Source: Sphingorhabdus sp. M41
GTDB lineage: Bacteria; Pseudomonadota; Alphaproteobacteria; Sphingomonadales; Sphingomonadaceae
Assembly: GCF_001586275.1 (NCBI RefSeq)
Contig: NZ_CP014545.1
Span: 2,320,501 to 2,384,500 of the forward strand
DNA length: 64,000 nt
Direction: 5' to 3'
Of this stretch, positions 26,741 to 33,180 are shown piece after piece. The notes below the pieces were generated by a model. It saw only the letters and a program-made list of their open reading frames with translations, was not told where the DNA came from and searched no databases. Position 1 is the first letter of the stretch. The number at the start of each line of letters is the position of its first letter. Made by a program: the position numbers and the translations under genes.

Positions 26741-26758
26741 GATGCCCCGGGCGGCATC
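26741..26758 (+). terminator. Weak hairpin after the microprotein pair
   Basis: GATGCC (26741-26746) and GGCATC (26753-26758) form a 6-bp stem with a CCGGGC loop, 8 nt after the second microprotein stop, and a small GGTGA/TCACC stem overlaps the stop itself. No T-run follows, so this is at best an inefficient terminator or a 3' stabilising structure. Confidence 0.3.
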
Positions 26759-26837
26759 AACCGCCCACCTTTGTTTCTCCGCCATTCTGACCGCCAAGTT
26801 TAAGCTCTTTTAACATCTCCCCGCTATTTTCCAGCCG

Positions 26838-27308
26838 GTGAACAACATCCGCTGGCCCACCTTCATCCTGATCACCGTCGCCATGTGCACGGCGCTGTTT
26901 CTGGCGATCTTCCTCAGCGGCGGACCGGCCACCACCACAGCAGCGGTCGGCATCGATCCGAACCGCGCCAGCTTCGGCATCTGCTTTGGCCCGGACCGTT
27001 ACAGCTGCGTCGTCGACGGCGACACGATCTGGTTCGAGGGCCGCAAAATCCGCATCGCCGATATCAACACCCCGGAAATATCCAGCCCCGGCTGCGCCGC
27101 CGAAGAGCGGCTCGGCCAGCAAGCCAAGGTCAGGCTGCAGGCTCTGCTCAACCAGGGCGCTTTCTCGCTGCAATCGATCGACCGCGATCAGGACCAATAT
27201 GGCCGCGATCTGCGCATCATCACCCGCGACGGGCACAGTCTGGGCGAGACATTGGTCGCCGAGGGTCTCGCCGAACGATGGCAGGGCTATCGCCGCAACT
27301 GGTGCTAG
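26838..27308 (+). CDS. Thermonuclease (SNase-like) family protein, membrane-anchored or secreted
   Basis: A 156-residue protein with a GTG start. The N-terminal hydrophobic segment (FILITVAMCTALFLAIFL, about 8-25) directs export or anchors it. The SNase fold follows: CVVDGDTIWFEGRKIRI, the catalytic Arg/Glu region RIADINTPEISSPGCAAEE and the second Arg in DQYGRDLRII. These residues match the Ca-dependent phosphodiesterase site of staphylococcal nuclease, so degradation of DNA/RNA outside the cytoplasm is likely. Two or more Cys could form disulfides. Its stop codon overlaps that of the convergent next gene (CTAG). Confidence 0.88.
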   Translation: MNNIRWPTFILITVAMCTALFLAIFLSGGPATTTAAVGIDPNRASFGICFGPDRYSCVVDGDTIWFEGRKIRIADINTPEISSPGCAAEERLGQQAKVRLQALLNQGAFSLQSIDRDQDQYGRDLRIITRDGHSLGETLVAEGLAERWQGYRRNWC

Positions 27309-27661
27309 GCCGCCTGCCCCGCCTTGCGCGACACCAGCCAGGCCAGCGCGAACATAGCCATGAACAATCCGTCGACCATAGCGCCGAAAAATACCGGGCC
27401 CATCGCCACCCGTCCCTGCGTATAGAGGATGGTCACCGGCAGGAAAAAGGACAGCTTCTCCAGTATCGAGATCGGGATCAGCGCGCGATAGCGGCCGGGA
27501 TCGATGGCGATCAGGATGAAGATCAGCTGGAACACCAAAGCGATGCCGATGAAACCATAATAATATTCCGGTCGCGGACCGGCTTCGGCGAACAATCCGG
27601 GGACCAGCGCGAGGAAGCCCCAGGCGGCGGCGAGAGCAAAAATGATTCGGATGGATTTCAT
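27305..27661 (-). CDS. Integral membrane protein, unknown function
   Basis: 118 residues with about four hydrophobic segments: IIFALAAAWGFLALVPGLF, FIGIALVFQLIFILIAI, LSFFLPVTILY and VDGLFMAMFALAWLV. The start ATG has GGAG five bases upstream. It is convergent with the nuclease gene, sharing the stop region. The layout is that of small inner-membrane proteins of unknown function; no catalytic motif is visible. Confidence 0.75.
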   Translation of the reverse strand: MKSIRIIFALAAAWGFLALVPGLFAEAGPRPEYYYGFIGIALVFQLIFILIAIDPGRYRALIPISILEKLSFFLPVTILYTQGRVAMGPVFFGAMVDGLFMAMFALAWLVSRKAGQAA

Positions 27662-27885
27662 GGCGACTCCGGGTTGAACTTTACAAACTTTACAGTGTTA
27701 AAAGGAAAAATTCCTGCTCGCCCCAAAATCACGATTTATCGCATTTTTTCAAAAGGCTGGATCAAATTGGCGGCATAGTTTCTCATGACCCGGCCTTTAG
27801 CATAAAGGCCGGATGTAGGACAGAGCACGCGCCGGAAAATTGCCAACAGGATAGCAAATCCGGCGCGGCGTGATATTGGGCGTTC

Positions 27886-28251
27886 ATGGAAAAATATCGT
27901 CACATAATCGGCTGGGGCGCGATCGTCGTTGCGGCGCTCAACTTTCTCCCGCTGCCCCTGCCCGCGCTGCCACCGATGCTGACCGGCTCGATGCTGCTGC
28001 TGTTGCCCGGCCTTGGTCCGATCCTGATGATGCTGTCGCCGATGCTGCTCTTTGCCGCTGGCATCGGTCTGGTGAAAGGCTGGGATGGCGGGCGGAAGCT
28101 GTTTGTTGTCTGGTCGGTGATTGGCGGATTGTCGGCGCTTGCGGGGCTGGAATATGATCTGGTGCGGGCAGTGGTGGATCTGGCGGTGATTGGGGCTTCG
28201 CTGACTGTGGTGCTTTGGGGTGACTGGCGAAGGTTGTTGCCGCGGCGCTAG
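27886..28251 (+). CDS. Small integral membrane protein, unknown function
   Basis: 121 residues, almost entirely hydrophobic: IIGWGAIVVAALNFLPLPL, TGSMLLLLPGLGPILMML, LFVVWSVIGGLSALAGL and AVVDLAVIGASLTVVLWG suggest four membrane segments, with a basic C-terminus (WRRLLPRR). There is no recognised motif and no clear operon partner. It is followed by the 178-bp inverted-repeat element. Confidence 0.7.
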   Translation: MEKYRHIIGWGAIVVAALNFLPLPLPALPPMLTGSMLLLLPGLGPILMMLSPMLLFAAGIGLVKGWDGGRKLFVVWSVIGGLSALAGLEYDLVRAVVDLAVIGASLTVVLWGDWRRLLPRR

Positions 28252-28266
28252 GGATGTTCGGTTGAA

Positions 28267-28444
28267 ATTGCCCTCTCCCATAGGGAGAGGCAACGAAGAC
28301 TTCCCCGGATGAAATCCGGGGTTAGTCGTAGTCGATGAGGGGTTGTGCACTTCGGGAGGTTCCGACCCCTCACCGAGTTGCGCTAGTCAGACAAGCTGAC
28401 AAGCTGACAAGCTCCACTTGCCTCTCCCTATGGGAGAGGGCAAT
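28267..28444. repeat. 178-bp element with perfect 27-bp terminal inverted repeats
   Basis: The ends 28267-28293 and 28418-28444 are exact reverse complements, and each is itself almost palindromic (CCTCTCCC/GGGAGAGG). Inside are a hairpin CCCCGGAT-GAA-ATCCGGGG (28303-28321), the pair TGAGGGGT/ACCCCTCA (28336-28343, 28365-28372) and three tandem GACAAGCT octamers (28390-28413). No coding frame is present. It looks like a miniature mobile or REP/BIME-type element. Confidence 0.8.
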
Positions 28445-28477
28445 AATCCGGCCCGTTGTTCATTTTCAAATACCAGC

Positions 28478-28957
28478 TCACCGCCCGCGATAAGGTTCGC
28501 AGGCTATGCCGTCACCATCCCGATCCAGTTCGAACCGATAGCCTGGGTCACCAACATATAGCGGCGCAGCGCCGGCGCTACGGGCGGCGGTGCAATTGGG
28601 ATAATAGGCGCTGGATTGCGGCCGCTGGGCGAAACTCTGCACCATTTCGGCCTGCGCCGGTCGGGACAGACCGCCCGGCTCGTAAAAATAGACGCCGCAG
28701 AAGGTCAGGCCGATCAGCTGGATCATCGCGATATTCTGCAATCTGCCATTGAACGGTTGCTTGCGGGTCTTGTGGCGGAACAAAGCCCGGCCGGCATAAG
28801 CGCCCAGTGATCCGCCGAACAGCGCCAGTTTCAACAGCGTTGCCTCCGACACCCGCCACCGGAATTTTTCCGCCTGGATCTTGTCCCAGCCGAACAGGAC
28901 GAACGTCCAGGCGTTGATCAGGATGAAAGCCAGCAGAATGTTGGGCGCGGTCAACAT
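28478..28957 (-). CDS. DUF1294 membrane domain fused to excalibur calcium-binding domain
   Basis: 159 residues. The N-terminal two-thirds is a DUF1294-type membrane domain: ILLAFILINAWTFVLFGWDK, then ALFGGSLGAYAGRALFRHKT and IQLIGLTFCGVYFYEPG. The C-terminus is an excalibur domain: YYPNCTAARSAGAAPLY and the DxDxDGxxCE calcium loop in ELDRDGDGIACEPY. ATG 28957 (MLTAPNI) is chosen because the upstream frame extension runs through a non-coding repeat. Excalibur domains are often attached to nucleases and envelope proteins; a periplasmic calcium-sensing tail is inferred. Confidence 0.85.
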   Translation of the reverse strand: MLTAPNILLAFILINAWTFVLFGWDKIQAEKFRWRVSEATLLKLALFGGSLGAYAGRALFRHKTRKQPFNGRLQNIAMIQLIGLTFCGVYFYEPGGLSRPAQAEMVQSFAQRPQSSAYYPNCTAARSAGAAPLYVGDPGYRFELDRDGDGIACEPYRGR

Positions 28958-29032
28958 GATGCGAATGTATCGGGGGATGTTTAAAAACTGGTGAAAGGTG
29001 CGTTTGGGGTAAGAGGTCCGACAAGAGCAGTC

Positions 29033-29109
29033 GTCATCCTGAACTTGTTCCAGGACCTCCATCGGCAGCGCGCGAACCTTGAGGGATCCTGAAACGAGTT
29101 CAGGATGAC
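29033..29109. repeat. Intergenic inverted repeat, family A copy 1
   Basis: The arms 29033-29055 (GTCATCCTGAACTTGTTCC...) and 29087-29109 are reverse complements apart from two bases. A second copy in the same orientation lies at 30253-30330. Reading frames through it give spurious peptides of the type HPELVSGSL. Confidence 0.8.
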
Positions 29110-29148
29110 AAAGGATGGATGGCGAAGGATGGATGACGATATGTCGCG

Positions 29149-29532
29149 TTACGCTTTGCCCCGCTTGCCATCGACGCTCCAGATGCCGGCGCCGCGGGTG
29201 GCGATGTACAGGAAGAGGAAGCAGTAGAGCGCGATCGTCTCGCCGCCATTGGCGATCGGGAACAGGCCCTGCGAGCCGTGCGCCATCCAGTAGCCGACCG
29301 CGCACATGCCGCTGGCGATGAAGGCGGCGGGGCGGGTGAACAGGCCCAGCGCAATCAGCGTGCCGCAGATCACCTCGATCCCACCGGCGGCGTAGAGCAT
29401 CGGGTTCATCGGATATTCGAAGGCGATGGGAAAATTGAACAGTTTCTGGTCGCCGTGCATGGTGAACAACAGACCCGCGATGATCCGCAGCAGCGCGTAG
29501 CTATGCTCTTTATATCCATCCAGAAATTTCAT
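29149..29532 (-). CDS. DoxX family membrane protein
   Basis: 127 residues with four membrane segments: LLRIIAGLLFTMHGDQKLF, MLYAAGGIEVICGTLIALGL, FIASGMCAVGYWMAHG and TIALYCFLFLYIATRGAG. The RIIAGLLF...HGxQKLF opening is the DoxX signature. ATG 29532 follows a GGGGGAGA ribosome site; the longer upstream frame is repeat-derived. DoxX proteins have been linked to quinone oxidation, thiosulfate metabolism and redox stress; the exact role here is unknown. Confidence 0.88.
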   Translation of the reverse strand: MKFLDGYKEHSYALLRIIAGLLFTMHGDQKLFNFPIAFEYPMNPMLYAAGGIEVICGTLIALGLFTRPAAFIASGMCAVGYWMAHGSQGLFPIANGGETIALYCFLFLYIATRGAGIWSVDGKRGKA

Positions 29533-29597
29533 GATTATTCTCTCCCCCTGTTGATGGAGAAAGCTATGGCAGGCCTTTCGTAGCGTCAATGTGGTTT

Positions 29598-29679
29598 CGT
29601 CATTGCGAGCGCAGCGCGGCAATCCTGTGCGTCGCCCGCCGCCCTGGATTGCCGCGTCGCTTTGCTCCTCGCAATGACG
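29598..29679. repeat. Intergenic inverted repeat, family B
   Basis: CGTCATTGCGAGCGCAGCGC... on the left (from 29598) and ...CTCCTCGCAATGACG on the right (to 29679) form a long imperfect stem that includes GGCAATCC/GGATTGCC. This is the CGTCATTGCGAGCG type of repeat that I recall from many alphaproteobacterial intergenic regions. Confidence 0.75.
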
Positions 29680-29757
29680 GGGCTTCCCTCTGCAACCGCG
29701 CTTCACGGAACAAATCCCCCTCCGGGGTGTTGAAAGACCAACAGAAAGAGGAACAGC

Positions 29758-30096
29758 ATGACCGAAGACCAGAACAGCAACCAGTCCCAGCGTGACGATG
29801 CGCAGGCGCAGAAATTTGCCGAGAAGGCGCAGCAGCAGACCAAGGCCAAGCGCGAGGATGTCGCGCAGAGTCGCCATGGCGGCGAGCCCGACCCAGCGCA
29901 GATCATCCCCGACGACACGCAGGACACGGTCGACCATATGAAACAGATGGTCGAAAGCGGCCGCATCGAAGGCGGCGCCTTCGCCGGCGAGCGCAATGAT
30001 GATGACGAAGAAAGCGATCTCGGGATTTTGGACGAAGCCGAGGATGATGCGCCGTTGAGCGAGAAGGGTGGCGCGGATTTTGGGAATTCGGGGTGA
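29758..30096 (+). CDS. Small acidic, Gln-rich protein, unknown function
   Basis: 112 residues with no hydrophobic segment. The N-terminal half is Gln/Lys/Arg-rich and probably helical or coiled (RDDAQAQKFAEKAQQQTKAK); the C-terminal half is acidic (GERNDDDEESDLGILDEAED). The start has GAGGAACAGC just ahead. A soluble, partly disordered cytoplasmic protein is expected. I do not recognise the family; it is flanked on both sides by repeats. Confidence 0.65.
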   Translation: MTEDQNSNQSQRDDAQAQKFAEKAQQQTKAKREDVAQSRHGGEPDPAQIIPDDTQDTVDHMKQMVESGRIEGGAFAGERNDDDEESDLGILDEAEDDAPLSEKGGADFGNSG

Positions 30097-30125
30097 GGTT
30101 TTGAGGGGAGCTTTGGCGCTCCTTT

Positions 30126-30217
30126 GTCATTCCCGCGCAGGCGGGGATCCAGTTCAAAGAAAATGTCGCGCAGCGGCTTTGTTCATTCACTGGTTTCCCG
30201 CCTGCGCGGGGATGACA
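30126..30217. repeat. Intergenic inverted repeat, family C
   Basis: TGTCATTCCCGCGCAGGCGG on the left and CCCGCCTGCGCGGGGATGAC on the right are nearly exact reverse complements flanking a 49-nt centre. A half copy of the same type (CTGGATCCCAGCCTTCGCCG and following bases) occurs at 33056-33083 between nrdA and nrdB. Confidence 0.75.
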
Positions 30218-30252
30218 AGCAGGGAATTCGGGCACTGTCACGGCAGCGAATC

Positions 30253-30330
30253 GTTATCCTAAACTTGTTTCAGGACCTCCCGAGGGTGCGCGCTCTGTCG
30301 GAAGGGATTCTGAAACGAGTTCAGAATGAT
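30253..30330. repeat. Intergenic inverted repeat, family A copy 2
   Basis: The left arm 30253-30275 (GTTATCCTAAACTTGTTTC...) and right arm 30308-30330 match the copy at 29033-29109 in order and orientation, with a few changed bases. AT-rich DNA starts directly to its right and runs into the ATPase gene. Confidence 0.75.
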
Positions 30331-30388
30331 AAAAAAAGGAATTACTATCTGGAAATTAGTGTATTTATTAAACTGACTCCATAATTCC

Positions 30389-31918
30389 TTATATACCGAG
30401 ATCCGTTACAAATTGAGTGGCTTTGTCTAGAACATACTTTTTTATATGAGCTTCAGTGAGTGTATTCTGCGTTGCAACCATTTCACCTTTTATGCCCACA
30501 CCAGTTGTGCGCCAGGTTGGCTCCAGACAGATAAAATCATTCTCACCAATTTTAATCAATATATCTGGCTTCAATGAACTATTTGGCAAACTCTGCTTTT
30601 CTGATGTCACAACTAGAGTTGACGCGTCTTCTGCCAAACACTCCGCTAACAAGCCCCCAACGGCTTTGTTAAGCGGCTTATCGTTGGAAGAGGCGAGAGC
30701 TTGGATTCTTTGATATTCATCTGCCGTTTCCTGAACAAACTTTCCGCTACTCTTAAACGGAGTATTAGGTACATTTACCTCGGTCAATATAGCTTTATAC
30801 AGCCTACTTGCCCTTATGGCCTTCTTCGCGCCCTCCCGATTTGTAGAAGGCTGCTTTAGCTGCCCCTTTACATCCGGCGACCCCATCGATCTGATCGCAG
30901 CTAGACATACATTTGGTGGAAGCGGAAAGAGCCTAACGTCAATAGCCCGTAACAAATGAGCAAGACTAGTACGTCTCTCTCGCCATTCTTTAACATAAAT
31001 GCTATCATTTCCAGGCTGATCTATGAACTCGCCGATAAGGTCAATATCGACCTTATTGCGAGTACCTTGAGTTAAAGCAGAAGCGGTTGCATTTACCGCC
31101 TTTAGATCATCTCCTGGCAATACCACCCATAATCTAGCTCTAACTTTTTCTTTTAGAACGGACCAAGTGCTATCTCGGGTTTCATCTGCTATCTCATCCA
31201 GTTCAGCGAAATAATCAGATATTGTTTGACAGTTTGGAATGATTTCGTTTGCCGCAGCTCTAGTGATTCCGAAAGCTTCCAAGCCATCACCCGTTAAAGT
31301 ACGGCTAGTATTATCTGCTAAATCAAAGTATTTCTCTGAGGGCACACCTTTGAAATGAAAACGCCCCCTACTTTTGGCATCAACCATACTATCACGGCCG
31401 ATCTGCCAAGCAGTTTGAGCCACTTGGGTTGCCTTCTCGTCATCGGTAATAGGCCAAATAACTAGTACTTGCCCTTCTGGAATACGAAATGTTTCTAGAA
31501 GATCAGCAAACATTTCTTCAACTTCATCGAGATCACTAGGCTTAGGATTGTCACGCTTCTCAATAAGTATAATTCTTTGTTTCCGATCTTCAGCGAGGTG
31601 GTTTTGCTCAACAAACCTCGGCAAGTCCCGAATTGGCCTATCAGATGGGAAAGACTTTACTCGAATTTGTTCAAAGAATCGTGGCAGAGTTTTTAAGAAC
31701 GTTGTTTTTCCTGAACCAGACAGTCCATAGAAAACCTCAATCAGGCCACCGCCGCCAGTCCTTACACGACGAAGCAGTGAGTCAACTTGCTTCGCTGCAC
31801 TTTCTACCCTTTCAACAATTTGAGATGGGTCGATCTCTGCAATTTTTGCTTTTTGCTCTAAGAACTCCCATCGCCTTGGCAACTGCAGCTTTGGCAAAAT
31901 GTTCTCAGCATTATTCAT
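30389..31918 (-). CDS. P-loop ATPase of unknown function, coupled to nrdB
   Basis: 509 residues. The Walker A motif is YGLSGSGKTTF (about residue 67); RIILIEKRD (about 115) and VLVIWPITDDEK (about 150) are candidate Walker B/sensor strands. No membrane segment is seen. The C-terminal ~70 residues (LKPDILIKIGENDFICLEPT) have a PD...E arrangement resembling PD-(D/E)XK nucleases but lack the expected Lys, so a nuclease role is only a suggestion. The start lies 2 nt after the nrdB stop, and its ribosome site (GGAG) sits in nrdB's last codons, so it should be translationally coupled. Base composition is clearly AT-richer than every neighbour, with AGA/ATA/TTA-type codons, indicating transfer. It could be a defence or dNTP-linked gene; I cannot name the family. 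Confidence 0.75.
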   Translation of the reverse strand: MNNAENILPKLQLPRRWEFLEQKAKIAEIDPSQIVERVESAAKQVDSLLRRVRTGGGGLIEVFYGLSGSGKTTFLKTLPRFFEQIRVKSFPSDRPIRDLPRFVEQNHLAEDRKQRIILIEKRDNPKPSDLDEVEEMFADLLETFRIPEGQVLVIWPITDDEKATQVAQTAWQIGRDSMVDAKSRGRFHFKGVPSEKYFDLADNTSRTLTGDGLEAFGITRAAANEIIPNCQTISDYFAELDEIADETRDSTWSVLKEKVRARLWVVLPGDDLKAVNATASALTQGTRNKVDIDLIGEFIDQPGNDSIYVKEWRERRTSLAHLLRAIDVRLFPLPPNVCLAAIRSMGSPDVKGQLKQPSTNREGAKKAIRASRLYKAILTEVNVPNTPFKSSGKFVQETADEYQRIQALASSNDKPLNKAVGGLLAECLAEDASTLVVTSEKQSLPNSSLKPDILIKIGENDFICLEPTWRTTGVGIKGEMVATQNTLTEAHIKKYVLDKATQFVTDLGI

Positions 31919-31920
31919 AA

Positions 31921-32973
31921 CTACTCCGCAGCAACCCCTGCCTCTTCAAACATATCCGGCCCGTCATCGGCAACCGCTTCGTCCTCGTTCGCGACCTTGC
32001 CCTTGCGCTGGTCGAAGCTCGACCAGACGTCATTCCATTCGCCCTTGGTCGCCCCTTTGGAATATTCGGTGGCGCGGGCTTCGAAGAAATTGGCGTGTTC
32101 GACGCCGTTGAGCAATGGCGCGAGCCAGGGCAGCGGGTGTTCTTCGACCATGTAGATCGGCTGGAAGCCGAGCTGGCCGAGGCGCCAGTCGGCGATATAG
32201 CGGATATAGCGCTTGATTTCCTTGGCGGTCATGCCGGTGACCGGGCCATCGCTGAACGCGAGGTCGATGAAGGCATCTTCCAGCCGCACGGTTTTCTGGC
32301 AGCAGTCGATGATATCGTCGCGGACCGACTTGGTCAGGCAGTCGCGTTCCTGCACGAAGGTGTGGAACATCTTGATAATGCCTTCGCAGTGGAGGCTTTC
32401 GTCGCGGATCGACCAGGTGACGATCTGGCCCATGCCCTTCATCTTGTTGAAGCGCGGGAAGTTCATCAGCATGGCGAAGCTGGCGAACAGCTGCAGTCCT
32501 TCGGTGAAGCCGCCGAACATCGCCAGCGTCTTGGCGATATCCTCGTCATTCTCGACGCCGAATGTGCCCATATAGTCATGCTTGTCCTTCATCGCTTCAT
32601 ATTCGAGGAACATCGAATATTCGCTTTCCGGCATGCCGATCGTGTCGAGCAGATGCGAGTAGGCGGCGATATGGACGGTTTCCATGTTGGAGAAGGCGGT
32701 CAGCATCATCTTGATTTCGGTTGGCTTGAACACACGGCCATATTTGTCGTGATAGCAATCCTGCACCTCGACATCGGCCTGGGTGAAGAAGCGGAAAATC
32801 TGGGTCAGCAGATTGCGTTCGTGATCGGTGAGCTTCTGCGCCCAGTCACGGCAATCCTCGCCGAGCGGCACTTCTTCCGGCATCCAGTGGATCTGCTGCT
32901 GCCGTTTCCAGAACTCGTAGGCCCAGGGATATTCGAAGGGCTTGTAGGTTTTGCGTGCTTCCAGAAGTGACAT
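31921..32973 (-). CDS. nrdB: Ribonucleotide reductase beta subunit (class Ia/Ib-type)
   Basis: 350-residue radical-generating subunit. It carries the di-iron ligands and environment typical of NrdB: EVQDCYHDKY, NMETVHIAAYSHLL and RDESLHCEGI. The protein forms the tyrosyl radical that NrdA uses to reduce ribonucleoside diphosphates. The acidic C-terminus (PDMFEEAGVAAE) that docks on NrdA is present. It lies downstream of nrdA in the same orientation across a 207-nt gap holding repeat DNA, and is followed 2 nt later by the AT-rich ATPase. Confidence 0.96.
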   Translation of the reverse strand: MSLLEARKTYKPFEYPWAYEFWKRQQQIHWMPEEVPLGEDCRDWAQKLTDHERNLLTQIFRFFTQADVEVQDCYHDKYGRVFKPTEIKMMLTAFSNMETVHIAAYSHLLDTIGMPESEYSMFLEYEAMKDKHDYMGTFGVENDEDIAKTLAMFGGFTEGLQLFASFAMLMNFPRFNKMKGMGQIVTWSIRDESLHCEGIIKMFHTFVQERDCLTKSVRDDIIDCCQKTVRLEDAFIDLAFSDGPVTGMTAKEIKRYIRYIADWRLGQLGFQPIYMVEEHPLPWLAPLLNGVEHANFFEARATEYSKGATKGEWNDVWSSFDQRKGKVANEDEAVADDGPDMFEEAGVAAE

Positions 32974-33180
32974 GGTTACTCGTTCTCCGCTTTACTCGTC
33001 GCCCCGGCATTGGCTGGGGCCTAAATCAATCTTGTTTCACACACCATATTTTGGTCTGGATCCCAGCCTTCGCCGGGATGACAATTGATGTGCTGCGCGC
33101 GCCTTTACTTTCAAAAAACGGCCCCCTCCCAAAAGGAGCAAAGGGAGGAGGCAGTGGGCAAACTGCCTGTGCCGCGCCGC
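32974..33180. other. nrdA-nrdB intergenic region with repeat fragments
   Basis: The 207-nt spacer holds a GCCCCGGC/GCTGGGGC hairpin (from 33001), a half copy of repeat family C (33056-33083) and a CCCTCC/GGGAGG plus GGCAGT/ACTGCC stem region next to the nrdA stop. These may attenuate or process the nrdAB transcript. No gene is seen. Confidence 0.5.

Noticed and set aside
28385-28415. Three tandem GACAAGCT octamers as a possible CRISPR or VNTR
   Set aside because: Units are 8 bp without spacers and lie inside the inverted-repeat element; not a CRISPR array.
29533-29937. N-terminal extension of the DoxX frame to 262 codons
   Set aside because: The extra codons run through repeat family B and a neighbouring gene; the ribosome site fits ATG 29532.
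30430-30620. ATPase C-terminus as a definite PD-(D/E)XK nuclease
   Set aside because: The PD and E positions fit, but the catalytic Lys is not present in the expected place (EPTWR), so only a weak resemblance is recorded.
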